The notes: generated by a model not told the origin, from the sequence alone. A DNA stretch of 64,000 nt from Desulfonatronovibrio hydrogenovorans DSM 9292 (GCF_000686525.1 NZ_JMKT01000009.1:372001-436000), one strand, 5' to 3'; numbered from the stretch's first letter, positions 8,062 to 15,604 are shown. Translations and numbers: made by a program.

Positions 8062-8765
8062 GCTTTGTTCGGCTCTTGATCACTTTCTCGGCTTCCAATA
8101 ACCTGGTTTCCGATGCAGATTCATCTTTCATGGGTCGGACCTAACCATCATCCTTAAATATCAGGATAAACCCAGTGAAATCTCTTACTATTTCACCGGG
8201 GTATGCCATACATGATCAGGTAAAAAAAATCTGTTGGCTCTGGGCATATTTGCTTACAACTGGTTTTTGAGCATTGAAATGGGCGTTCTAAGGCCAATTA
8301 TAGACTCTATAGAAGATATTTATACAATCAACTCAATAACTTGATAGGTCCGACCCCATAAGAGACAAGAGACTTGAGAAACTTGTGTTGTTAACACGCC
8401 ACTTCTTCCTTTACACTAGGACGACAGGTTCTCATGTTCCGTACTAAAGCCTGCCCTGAATTCATGCCACCTCCATGCCGGCTGCCGCTTCGCCCGTAGC
8501 CAAATATCGTCGAAACTTGTCCCGGAAATACGCTCGTTCCCCGGTTTTGACAGCATTTATCCATATCGACACCTCATCAGTGGTTCATTTGCATTCATCT
8601 CTTCAGGCCGTACCTGACAGATTCATTTCTGCCTTTTCCCTATCACTCACGACAACTACTCTTAATAATTGCCGCATAGGGCGGTTTGGTTCCAGTATCT
8701 GGATACCGAAACCGAGGGGCCTACCCTCATCTTTAATACAGCTAGGAAGACTATTGTCTTCCGTC
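8062..8765. other. Cassette 5: no convincing protein gene
   Basis: About 700 bases flanked by attC sites. Minus-strand frames are short, the longest recognisably protein-like one being a 40-codon stretch ending near 8463. A plus-strand frame (8475-8915) exists but runs into the antisense of the methyltransferase gene and has no ribosome site. The DNA between 8380 and 8700 is GC-balanced and looks non-random, so it may be a decayed gene, a non-coding RNA or a truncated retroelement. I could not identify it. Confidence 0.5.
8131..8356. repeat. 12-bp inverted repeat pair, REPIN- or MITE-like
   Basis: GGGTCGGACCTA (8132-8143) and its exact complement TAGGTCCGACCC (8345-8356) bracket about 200 AT-rich bases in cassette 5. 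Each arm is itself nearly palindromic (GGTCGGACC). This resembles paired REP sequences or ends of a tiny element; no transposase is present. Confidence 0.45.
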
Positions 8766-8816
8766 ATGACACACGAGCGCAGCGGAATTGCCGTCCATTG
8801 CAGCGCCTTGTTAGCC
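8766..8816 (-). other. Degenerate attC of the methyltransferase cassette
   Basis: The right core GTTAGCC (8810-8816) overlaps the methyltransferase stop codon, as expected of a cassette. GAGCGCAGCGG and GCAGCGCC form an imperfect palindrome to its left. The crossover core near 8766 (CATGACAC) does not fit RYYYAAC, so the site may be inactive, which would fuse cassettes 4 and 5. Confidence 0.45.
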
Positions 8817-9368
8817 CTTTTTCAATATCACTGTCTTATGAAAGAGCATGTTCGGTCCATTAGTATCAACAAACCCTACACTTCTGGCTTTTTTGATAGT
8901 TTCTTCAAACGCTGATTTTGAAACATGAAATGGAGGCTCAACTATGAGGACTTGTCCTTTTGGTCTTAGTATTGACCATATCTCATTAAAAAGCCCTTCC
9001 TTGTTTGGAATCTCGTGAACGACATAAAATAATAAAACAAAATCAACATGATTTGATACGCCTATTTTATTCTCTTCGCATTTGTGGAGTTTAATTCGCG
9101 CCTCAAGTTCTGTGCCGTTTATCTTATCTCTTACCTTTTCAAGCATTCCTTCCTGCATGTCGCAAGCAATCACTTGACCCGATTTGCCAGCCATGAGAGC
9201 CATATCTACCGAGAAAAAGCCCGGGCCACATCCTACTTCAAGAACTGTCATTCCCTCTTTTATATAAGGTCGTAGTATTTTCTGAGGATTTTGGAACCAC
9301 CTCCGAATTCTATTATCAAGACTGCCCGCTCTTTCAACCGGGCATACACGATTACCTCTATCACTCAT
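8811..9368 (-). CDS. Class I SAM-dependent methyltransferase (integron cassette 4)
   Basis: A 185-residue protein. SAM-binding motif I is VLEVGCGPGFFSVDMA (about residues 44-59); an acidic residue at the end of the next strand (VIACDMQEGML) and DFVLLFYVVHEIP complete the Rossmann methyltransferase pattern, closest to the UbiE/Methyltransf_11 group. Substrate unknown. The longer open frame begins inside attC; I start at the ATG at 9368 because AAGGAG lies nine bases upstream and the domain begins just after. The stop codon lies in the attC core, typical of a cassette gene. Confidence 0.88.
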   Translation of the reverse strand: MSDRGNRVCPVERAGSLDNRIRRWFQNPQKILRPYIKEGMTVLEVGCGPGFFSVDMALMAGKSGQVIACDMQEGMLEKVRDKINGTELEARIKLHKCEENKIGVSNHVDFVLLFYVVHEIPNKEGLFNEIWSILRPKGQVLIVEPPFHVSKSAFEETIKKARSVGFVDTNGPNMLFHKTVILKKG

Positions 9369-9388
9369 TTCATTTTTCTCCTTATATG

Positions 9389-9450
9389 GGTTAACGCGGG
9401 GCGTGAGCCGCGGCTGCGAAGCAGCCGTCGCGTTCCACGCCTTTGTTAGG
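9389..9450 (-). other. attC site between cassettes 3 and 4
   Basis: Plus strand GGTTAAC (9389-9395) and GTTAGGC (9444-9450). The 62-base interval folds as nested arms (GCGGGGCGTG with CGCGTTCCACGC, then CGGCTGC with GCAGCCG around GAA), the strongest palindrome of the set. The right core is perfect, the left has one mismatch. Confidence 0.85.
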
Positions 9451-9509
9451 CCCGTCTTTATCCACCGTAGCATCGAGACCGCGTGATGACATCATAAGGA
9501 GACACCAGC

Positions 9510-10283
9510 CTACCTAACACAGTCTGTTTGCAGCGGATCAGTGCAAGTAGGCAGCAGATGATTGCGACGGCGAGACGTCTCTTCCAGTTCAACCAGAACG
9601 TGTTTTTCCAGTGCAGTGAGGGCCAGGAACACGTGCTGAAGCCTGTTCTGTCCATATTCTGACTGAACCAGATAGTCGGAGAAATCCCCAAAAGAGATGT
9701 CACCGGACCTTTCCTCAACAGGAGAATACGCGCGTAGGGCCTCTACAAGCTCCGGCAGACCGGACCGTCGACTGAAGTGGGCCATATCGTCCTTCATCTT
9801 GGCCGACAGAGTTCCGGAGTGGATAGAGGCAAACTCATCAAGAGCGGCAGCGGCGTCCACGAATGCATCCGCGGATGAGGCGGAGAATTGGTGCGCTTCC
9901 GAGCATGGCTTGTTGATAAACCTCTGAATCAGCTCGTCGCTTGACAAGACTGGAGTTCGATCAAAGGATGATGGTGGCATGCATAACAAATGCTTTTTCA
10001 ATGATTCAATTGAAGTGTCGACCCGCTGCAAGACCAAGTTCTGAGCCGTCAGCTGAGCCAATGCTTCAGAGTTTTCCTTTGAACTGGTCAAGATTACCTG
10101 CGCGATCGCGATTACGGCAGCAAGGGCAACAACCCCGAACTGCGATGCCCCCACCTTCGTGAGCCGCTTGTTCTCTGTCGCGGGGCCCAGCATTGCAAGC
10201 GCGGCTGCTGCGGCAGTAAGCAGCGCCGCTATGACCGCAAGCGCAGAGCCCAAGCCAACCCCTAGAAAATAAAATTCTTGCAT
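9510..10283 (-). CDS. Two-TM membrane protein of unknown function (integron cassette 3)
   Basis: A 257-residue protein with two N-terminal hydrophobic segments (about residues 5-33 and 46-66), so anchored in the inner membrane with a roughly 190-residue soluble domain. That domain is mostly helical by composition, rich in Ala, Ser and Leu, with no motif I recognise. I start at the ATG at 10283, which has AGGTGG upstream, three codons inside the longest frame. It is a single-gene cassette bounded by two good attC sites. Its size and topology would suit an effector of a defence or stress module, but nothing in the sequence proves that. Confidence 0.75.
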   Translation of the reverse strand: MQEFYFLGVGLGSALAVIAALLTAAAAALAMLGPATENKRLTKVGASQFGVVALAAVIAIAQVILTSSKENSEALAQLTAQNLVLQRVDTSIESLKKHLLCMPPSSFDRTPVLSSDELIQRFINKPCSEAHQFSASSADAFVDAAAALDEFASIHSGTLSAKMKDDMAHFSRRSGLPELVEALRAYSPVEERSGDISFGDFSDYLVQSEYGQNRLQHVFLALTALEKHVLVELEETSRRRNHLLPTCTDPLQTDCVR

Positions 10284-10337
10284 TCTAACCACCTAATAGC
10301 GCAAGCCATTTGTTTTGGTGATGGGGCATGATCGGTT

Positions 10338-10415
10338 GCCTAACGCCGGCCATAAACGGCCGAGTGAAACGAGGTCCGGCGACCGAAGGGAGCGAATTCA
10401 ATGGCTTTGTTATGG
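10338..10415 (-). other. attC site between cassettes 2 and 3
   Basis: Plus strand GCCTAAC (10338-10344, perfect RYYYAAC) and GTTATGG (10409-10415). The 78 bases contain the paired arms GCCGGCCATAAACGG and CCGGCGACC plus the outer GCC/GGC. It starts two bases beyond the stop codon of the cassette-2 gene. Confidence 0.85.
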
Positions 10416-10416
10416 C

Positions 10417-11157
10417 TCACTTCTGGATTCTCGGAGACAGCTTTTCGATTTCTTCATTAACATGCTTCTTTAGCATTCCGAATGGAGCAGGTAAATCCCT
10501 GGCGGGAACCTGTGGTTCGGCCATATTCATAACATGAAAGCGCCAAATTGAAGTGCTAATATTATTGTGCAGTCCCATTAAAGCCAGCAATGATTCTGGC
10601 GATCTTGCTTCTAAAAACAAGCTTTTAGGCACAGAAATACGTTCTTTTCCAGACCCATTGTATAGCTTTGTGAAAAAACGAGAGATCGTATCATTTGACG
10701 GAGGACGTGAAACCTTTAAAAGATTGTCCCGGAATCCACAAAGTATCACTAAGTCTGTATAAAAGTATCTAACACTAAAATCCTGAGCTGCATCGATTTC
10801 AATCAAAATCACGCCGCCACCGACCCCTTCACCATATGGAGAAAGTTCCAAACCAAAATATTTAATCTGGTCAATAGTCGGTCTCAATATTCGCTTATGA
10901 ATATTCCAGTTAGTAGTGCCAGCCCCCTTCATTACCGTTTTAAGCTGTGTTTTTACGACCAGGTCGTGGTCGTCGAAAATCATATCGAATCCATCCTGAT
11001 CAACTTCAGGAAGGTAAACGTTAAGAAAGTAACCCCGATTTGCAGCTGCAAGCTTAAGATCAAATAGAAGTTTGTTATTTATAAGTGATTCTTTTCCATG
11101 GCTATTTGATGCATCAAAAAAGAATCTTTCCAACTGTGATCTGTTATTAGGACTCAA
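10417..11157 (-). CDS. PD-(D/E)xK-nuclease-like protein (integron cassette 2)
   Basis: A 246-residue protein with no close family that I recognise. The N-terminal half has Asp58 in DGFDMIF and, 13 residues on, the TQLK segment (Gln71, Lys73). The order acidic residue, short strand pair, then Q-x-K after a strand fits a PD-(D/E)xK fold with Gln replacing Glu, as in DUF4365-type proteins. A preceding helix with conserved-looking acidic residues also fits. The C-terminal half is unassigned. Start is TTG at 11157 with AGGTGG nearby; no ATG lies upstream. Nuclease activity is a hypothesis only. Confidence 0.65.
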   Translation of the reverse strand: MSPNNRSQLERFFFDASNSHGKESLINNKLLFDLKLAAANRGYFLNVYLPEVDQDGFDMIFDDHDLVVKTQLKTVMKGAGTTNWNIHKRILRPTIDQIKYFGLELSPYGEGVGGGVILIEIDAAQDFSVRYFYTDLVILCGFRDNLLKVSRPPSNDTISRFFTKLYNGSGKERISVPKSLFLEARSPESLLALMGLHNNISTSIWRFHVMNMAEPQVPARDLPAPFGMLKKHVNEEIEKLSPRIQK

Positions 11158-11302
11158 TGCTCCACCTGGTGTTTTTCAATCTAGTTGCCACCATCATCCA
11201 TAACGCTTCGTTAATGTGCGCCACTTGCGAAAAATAAACCTGGCACCATTCTCTGTACATATTGTTAATACTATTTCCATTAGTAAAAATGCTTCTTTTG
11301 TT

Positions 11303-11365
11303 GCCTAACGCCCGGCTTAACCGGCGCCGGCTTTGCCGGCGTCCGTGTTGAAGCCGTTGTTAGAT
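11303..11365 (-). other. attC site between cassettes 1 and 2
   Basis: Plus strand GCCTAAC (11303-11309) and GTTAGAT (11359-11365), both perfect matches to the consensus cores. Between them CGGCTT/AAGCCG and the inner CGCCGGC/GCCGGCG around TTT form the usual long hairpin. It begins six bases after the stop codon of the winged-helix gene. Confidence 0.93.
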
Positions 11366-11371
11366 GCCATT

Positions 11372-11893
11372 TCAACGGCGCAGCGATAGAAGATGCTTCA
11401 CGCCGTCCTGAGATACTCGTTTGTAGGAAATCTTGCTCGGTTTTCGGGTTTGAAAGATCAGCTTCTTGCGCTCGATTTGTTTTAAAGTCGACGATGCATT
11501 GGAGAGCTTTATTCCGTGATCGGACAGAAACTTCGTAACTTCAGAGGTCTTAAACTCATTCCCTTCCGACTTGCTTTGTACAAAGTATGCAGTGATGAGG
11601 GCCTTTTCCTGATCAGATATATCGTCTCTGAACGAGTGGAGCCATTCCCCAAAAACTTCGGGTACATTGAGCGAGCCGGCCTGTTCGTCAGTCTCTGAAT
11701 TGACACTGGAGGCTTCATTAACAGGTTCTTCCAACGGCTGACCGCTATTTGCCTGTGCGGCGGCGGGCGCACGTCCGATCGTGGCAAGCAGCTCTTCCAA
11801 ATTGGCTAGTTGCTCTGTAACAAAAGCCTCAGAGCCTTCGAGCCGAATCTCCCCACTGTTTAGATTGATACTAACGACTGCTTTTTCCGACAT
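11372..11893 (-). CDS. Winged-helix partner protein of the HEPN-like gene (integron cassette 1)
   Basis: A 173-residue protein in three parts. Residues 1-37 hold a short strand-rich block, VVSINLNSGEIRLEGSEAFV; residues 40-75 are a low-complexity linker rich in Ala, Glu and Ser; residues 95-170 look like a winged helix (ALITAYFVQ, TSEVTKFLSDHGIKL, then a basic hairpin). That C-terminal domain resembles the N-terminal domain of the upstream HEPN-like protein, so the two are probably functionally linked. Eleven bases separate the genes and no attC lies between them, making a two-gene cassette. The basic end suggests nucleic-acid binding; function unknown. Confidence 0.75.
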   Translation of the reverse strand: MSEKAVVSINLNSGEIRLEGSEAFVTEQLANLEELLATIGRAPAAAQANSGQPLEEPVNEASSVNSETDEQAGSLNVPEVFGEWLHSFRDDISDQEKALITAYFVQSKSEGNEFKTSEVTKFLSDHGIKLSNASSTLKQIERKKLIFQTRKPSKISYKRVSQDGVKHLLSLRR

Positions 11894-11904
11894 TATCTAC
11901 TCCC

Positions 11905-12636
11905 TTATCTCAGTATGCCTGCTTTGTAGAGCAACTCTTCGATACAGGCACGATAATCCTGCTTAACTGCCTGCAAATCTGCACGCTTTGCGTTGTAGTG
12001 GATCTTGTGAGCTGAGAAATTGCCCAGCGTTCGGAATATTTCCAAACAGGTCTTCGTGTTTCTCGATAGTGCCAACGTTTGATTTACAGACGCATTCGAC
12101 ACTATTGCCTGTAGCAATTTATAGTTTCCATCGCTGTCTTTAATTTCAGATGCGATCCCTAATTTCTCGTAAGAAAGGATTAAACAAATCTCCAATAGTC
12201 TACGCATAAGTACTGCGCATCCATCAAAGATATTGCTCTCATAAGATGCATTTATTTGATCAGCGAGCTTTTCAATGTAACCACGCGTTGAGCGGTACAA
12301 AGACTCTGGCAGCACTTCCTCATCATGTAGAATTTCTTCCGACTTTGATCCTACAGTCGGAAGTTGGCTTTGTATTTCTCGAAGTTTTGTTGCGTGAATC
12401 TTGAATGAGCCTGGTGATCCGCCATTTACAAAAGCGCGCTCCTGACGCATCCGCTTAGCTAAGCGCGACTGATTTGGACGAGAAAAGTGTAATTCTTCGA
12501 ATAGCGCAGTCAAATCAGCTACGGAAACTGCCGACCGGCCCCGATCTTTCAACAAGTAGTAGCTCAAGTATAGGCTCTTCTGAAGCTCTGTCTTGGACTC
12601 AAGGTCGGCCATTTCAGAAAATTGCTGCAAGTTCAT
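11905..12636 (-). CDS. wHTH-HEPN (DUF4145-like) protein, first gene of cassette 1
   Basis: A 243-residue protein. Residues 15-90 look like a winged-helix domain (YLSYYLLKDRG, VADLTALFEELHF, RLAKRMRQERAF). Residues 110-240 resemble the HEPN-like DUF4145 domain: FDGCAVLMRRLLEICLIL is the usual long helix, and FRTLGNFSAH gives the R-x2-G-N-x3-H signature (Arg202, His210). HEPN proteins are often RNases or helper subunits in toxin-antitoxin, abortive-infection and CRISPR systems. As the first gene after attI it would be driven by Pc. Domain calls are by eye; activity is inferred. Confidence 0.72.
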   Translation of the reverse strand: MNLQQFSEMADLESKTELQKSLYLSYYLLKDRGRSAVSVADLTALFEELHFSRPNQSRLAKRMRQERAFVNGGSPGSFKIHATKLREIQSQLPTVGSKSEEILHDEEVLPESLYRSTRGYIEKLADQINASYESNIFDGCAVLMRRLLEICLILSYEKLGIASEIKDSDGNYKLLQAIVSNASVNQTLALSRNTKTCLEIFRTLGNFSAHKIHYNAKRADLQAVKQDYRACIEELLYKAGILR

Positions 12637-12654
12637 CGACTGATCTCATCTGGC

Positions 12655-12661
12655 ATCTAAC
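12655..12661 (-). other. attI crossover core
   Basis: Plus strand ATCTAAC (minus strand GTTAGAT, a perfect GTTRRRY) lies between the first cassette gene and intI. The same GTTAGATGCC string recurs in the first attC at 11359, consistent with cassette 1 having been joined here. Recombination would fall between bases 12660 and 12661. Confidence 0.8.
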
Positions 12662-12671
12662 AATGTTATTA

Positions 12672-12777
12672 TACGGAATTCAAAAAAAATACTCTTACAT
12701 ATTTTTCCAAAAATTAATTAACAATTTCTTGTATTTTCTGTCAACTCAATCCCTTATCAAAAATCATATTTTCCAAC
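12672..12777 (-). repeat. Copy B of the attI-adjacent block
   Basis: AT-rich block between attI and intI that shares ACGGAATT (12673), ATATTTTTCCA (12699), TGTCAACTCA (12739) and ATATTTTCCAAC (12766) with copy A at 5022-5126 in the same order and spacing. It contains the Pc candidate. Confidence 0.65.
12716..12744 (-). promoter_or_regulatory. Candidate cassette promoter Pc
   Basis: On the minus strand TTGACA (12739-12744) is followed after 17 bases by TTAATT (12716-12721), pointing through attI into cassette 1. The -35 box is perfect and lies in the segment conserved with copy A; the -10 is weak. A TATAAT at 12668-12673 nearer attI could be an alternative -10 but lacks a good -35. Confidence 0.5.
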
Positions 12778-12805
12778 ACATTAAAATGACGAAACTATTT
12801 GCGCC

Positions 12806-12895
12806 TTGACGACCAGGTCAGCTTTATGCTTATATTGAGGTTATCCTTATGCAGCAGTGGCCTAAAAGCCCTGTAATTTTGAGCATAAAGCTGAC
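12806..12895 (+). promoter_or_regulatory. intI promoter candidate with 14-bp inverted repeat
   Basis: TTGACG (12806-12811) and TATATT (12831-12836) are 19 bases apart on the plus strand. The spacer contains GTCAGCTTTATGCT (12817-12830), whose exact complement AGCATAAAGCTGAC lies at 12882-12895, just before the preferred intI start. The pair looks like a bipartite operator or a 5'-leader structure. No LexA-type box was recognised. Confidence 0.45.
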
Positions 12896-12908
12896 TTCGG
12901 AGCTACCC

Positions 12909-14360
12909 ATGGATGAAACTGTGATTATTTTTGACGACTGGGAAAAGGTCTTGAAAGCCAGTGTTCCTCCAGATCGTTACCGAGCATATCGGGAAGCCAT
13001 AGTCAAATTCCGGTACTGGCTCCGGAAAACCGGCAAATCACCACATGCTGCCATCTTTAAGCAGCACCTGGCCTGGAAGAAATCTTATCTTGCCCCTGAC
13101 ATCTTTATGATCCGGCAGGAAGCGTTGCGCTGGTATTATCTGGAAGGTCGCAAGCGTACGCTGGAAGGGGCATCATCGTCTGGAATAACAGAAGCCGGTG
13201 TTGATAATCATGCTTCAAGGTCAAGCTATACACCTGACAATGAAACAAATCCGGTTCAACCTCCCTATACAAAGAAACATTCAACAGGAATCACCCCAAA
13301 GGTCGGTGAATATCGTGTATATTCCAGGAATAACCTGCCCGGGCCAGCAGCACCTGATCTTGGTGGGCCGGAATGGGAGCAGAAATTGGTCAGGCGCCTT
13401 CGGGAAAAGAATATGGCCTGGAACAGTGAGAAAACGTATCGATCATGGTGCAGGCGGTTCATCATGTCGGTTGACGCCAAGCCTCTTGCTGAGCTGGATC
13501 ACCATGATGTCCGCCTCTGGTTGTCCGACTTGGCCGTCAAAGAGAGTGTTGCCGCAGCTACTCAGGCTCAGGCGTTAAATGCCGTGGTTTTCTTCTTTCG
13601 TGAAGTATTGCAGCGCGATCCCGGAGACTTCAGTGATTTTTCCAGAGCGCGGCGCGGTCGAAAGATACCCAGCGTCCTGTCGCCAGGCGAATGCAAAAGA
13701 CTTTTTAATGCCATGGACGGAACCTATCGCCTTATGGCTGAACTGATGTACGCGGCCGGGTTACGATTATCCGAACTTTTGCGGCTGCGGGTCAAGGACG
13801 TGGACCTGGAACGCCTCCAGCTTGCCGTACAGTTTGGCAAGGGGAACAAGAGCAGGTACACCATGATTCCACCTCAGCTTGTGCAGCGGTTGCAAAAGCA
13901 TCGTGAACGGCTGCGGATCCTGCACAAAAAAGATCGTCAGGCCGCTCTGGCAGGCGTTGAACTGCCTGGAGCGCTGGAACGCAAGTGGCCCAGAGCCGGG
14001 GAAAAATTCACCTGGTTCTGGTTCTGGCCTTCGCGCAATCTGATGCGGGACCATCGCCACGGAATCATCCGTAGACACCATGTGCTGGATGCGACGTTTC
14101 AGAAAGCAATCCGCATGGCCGCAAACAGGGCACAGATTGATAAACGCGTCACGCCGCACACCCTGCGCCACAGCTTTGCAACCCATCTTCTGGCCAGCGG
14201 AACCGGGATCCGGGACCTGCAGGATCTGCTGGGCCATGCAGACATCTCCACAACCCAGATCTATCTGCACACCGCCAAACAGACCGGTATCGGCGTGCGC
14301 AGCCCGTTTGAGCTGCTTGCAGATCATCCCGGCTCCCAGAATGATGACCAAGCTCATTAG
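12909..14360 (+). CDS. intI: Integron integrase (IntI) with an extra N-terminal domain
   Basis: Tyrosine recombinase of 483 residues from this ATG, against about 320-340 for ordinary IntI. Counting from the longer frame at 12849, catalytic residues are Arg306 (AAGLRLSE), Lys331/334 (GKGNK), His437-x2-Arg440 (PHTLRHSF), His463 (LLGHAD) and Tyr472 (IYLH). The IntI-specific insert is clear at about 369-410 (LPGALERKWP to GIIRRHH), as is GVRSPFELL at the end. A normal core-binding domain spans 173-260; residues 29-100 look like a second, degenerate one (DWEKVLKASVPPDRYRAYRE), joined by a linker. It recombines attI and attC. I prefer the ATG at 12909 (GGAG upstream, beyond the promoter); 12849 is possible. 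Confidence 0.93.
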   Translation: MDETVIIFDDWEKVLKASVPPDRYRAYREAIVKFRYWLRKTGKSPHAAIFKQHLAWKKSYLAPDIFMIRQEALRWYYLEGRKRTLEGASSSGITEAGVDNHASRSSYTPDNETNPVQPPYTKKHSTGITPKVGEYRVYSRNNLPGPAAPDLGGPEWEQKLVRRLREKNMAWNSEKTYRSWCRRFIMSVDAKPLAELDHHDVRLWLSDLAVKESVAAATQAQALNAVVFFFREVLQRDPGDFSDFSRARRGRKIPSVLSPGECKRLFNAMDGTYRLMAELMYAAGLRLSELLRLRVKDVDLERLQLAVQFGKGNKSRYTMIPPQLVQRLQKHRERLRILHKKDRQAALAGVELPGALERKWPRAGEKFTWFWFWPSRNLMRDHRHGIIRRHHVLDATFQKAIRMAANRAQIDKRVTPHTLRHSFATHLLASGTGIRDLQDLLGHADISTTQIYLHTAKQTGIGVRSPFELLADHPGSQNDDQAH

Positions 14361-14467
14361 TTCAAAGAGCGTCCGGTCTGCTGCGCTTCTCCCTAGACAT
14401 CCCCCTGCTGGTCCATTATTAACCAGCCCTTGAAAAACCCAAGCTTTCAGGGCAGATTAGACCCACC

Positions 14468-15604
14468 ATGAAACCACTTTATTTTGACTACAACGCCACC
14501 ACCCCGGTCCATAAAGACGTAGTCCAGGCCATGCTCCCCTATTTCACTGACAAATTCGGCAACCCTGGCTGCGGACATATGCACGGCCTTGAAGCCAGAA
14601 GAGCAGTTGATCTGGCCAGACAAAACCTGGCCAGACTGATCAAGGCCGGGCCAGACCAGGTATATTTCACCTCCTGCGCCACAGAATCCAACAACCTGGT
14701 CCTGTCCGGCCTGCTTGAACCAGGCCATGAACTGATCATTTCAGCTGTTGAGCACCCTTCTATTTCCCAGCCAGCCCATGAACTGGTTAAAAAGGGAATA
14801 ATTCTGAAAATAGCCCCGGTTAATAAAAACGGTCTGGTTGATCCGGATCAGGTCTTAAGTTTGGTCACGGATAAAACCCGGCTGATCAGCATCATGCTGG
14901 CCAATAATGAAGTGGGTACTATCCAGCCTGTAGCTGAAATCGCTTCCAGGCTGGAACCCCAAAAAGTGCTTTTGCATACTGATGCAGCCCAGGCCGTGGG
15001 CAAGATTGAAGTGGACGTAAATGAGCTTGGCGTGGACTTTTTGACCCTGGCCGGACACAAGATGTATGCGCCCAAAGGAGTTGGGGCACTGTTCATGCGT
15101 CAGCCAGGCCTGTTAAAACCGCTCTTTTTTGGTGGAGGCCAGGAAAAAGGCCTTCGCCCTGGAACGGAAAACATCCCTTATCTGGCCGGGCTGGGCCGGG
15201 CCGCTAGACTGGCTGAAGACCTTGACCAGGAAGCAGTCCGGCAGCAGGCCCTGGGCAAAGCATTCATCACCGGCCTGGCCCGGATCCATCCTGATTTTGT
15301 GCTTCACGCTGAAAAAGCTCCCAGACTGCCCGGGACCATGTCCATAGGATTCAGAGGCTGCCTGGCCGGAGATATCCTGTCCGGCATGATCGCCTCCAGC
15401 CTGTCTGCCTCAGCCGGAGCAGCCTGCCACGGCAATACCCAGAAAATGAGTTCAGTCCTGCAAGCCATGAAGGTTGATCCTGACTATGGACTGGGAACCA
15501 TCAGGTTCTCCTGGGGCCGGATGACTTCAGAACAGGATATTAAAGAACTGTTGACCCGGCTGGACTGGGTGTTCAAAGAGTTTCTCAGGTCAAGAGCCCG
15601 GTAA
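14468..15604 (+). CDS. Cysteine desulfurase, NifS/IscS-like
   Basis: A 378-residue fold-type I PLP enzyme. It opens with YFDYNATTPVHKDVV, carries the PLP lysine at Lys198 (LTLAGHKMYAPKG) preceded by HTDAAQAVGKI, and has the persulfide cysteine at Cys320 in SASAGAACHGN. It removes sulfur from cysteine to form a protein persulfide used for Fe-S cluster or tRNA thiolation. There is no IscU, NifU or thiolase gene beside it, so the acceptor is not indicated. It lies about 110 bases downstream of intI and marks the right flank of the integron. Confidence 0.92.
   Translation: MKPLYFDYNATTPVHKDVVQAMLPYFTDKFGNPGCGHMHGLEARRAVDLARQNLARLIKAGPDQVYFTSCATESNNLVLSGLLEPGHELIISAVEHPSISQPAHELVKKGIILKIAPVNKNGLVDPDQVLSLVTDKTRLISIMLANNEVGTIQPVAEIASRLEPQKVLLHTDAAQAVGKIEVDVNELGVDFLTLAGHKMYAPKGVGALFMRQPGLLKPLFFGGGQEKGLRPGTENIPYLAGLGRAARLAEDLDQEAVRQQALGKAFITGLARIHPDFVLHAEKAPRLPGTMSIGFRGCLAGDILSGMIASSLSASAGAACHGNTQKMSSVLQAMKVDPDYGLGTIRFSWGRMTSEQDIKELLTRLDWVFKEFLRSRAR

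Larger units (their letters stand above)
7117..14360. mobile_element. Chromosomal integron: intI, attI and a six-cassette array
   Basis: The layout is that of an integron platform. An IntI-type integrase (12909-14360, plus) diverges from a series of minus-strand cassettes. Cassette borders are marked by attC sites at 11303, 10338, 9389, 8766 (degenerate), 8000 and 7117, plus an attI core at 12655. Each attC reads, on the minus strand, RYYYAAC near the stop codon of the gene before it and GTTRRRY 57-78 bases on, with an imperfect palindrome between. The cassette genes differ in base use from each other and from the flanking chromosome. Confidence 0.9.

Noticed and set aside
8341-8810. Group II (IIC-attC) intron remnant in cassette 5
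   Set aside because: Such introns target attC sites, but I could not find domain V or a reverse transcriptase frame.
8475-8915. Plus-strand frame of 146 codons in cassette 5
   Set aside because: Opposes cassette direction, lacks a ribosome site and its end is antisense to the methyltransferase. Could be wrong if it proves conserved.
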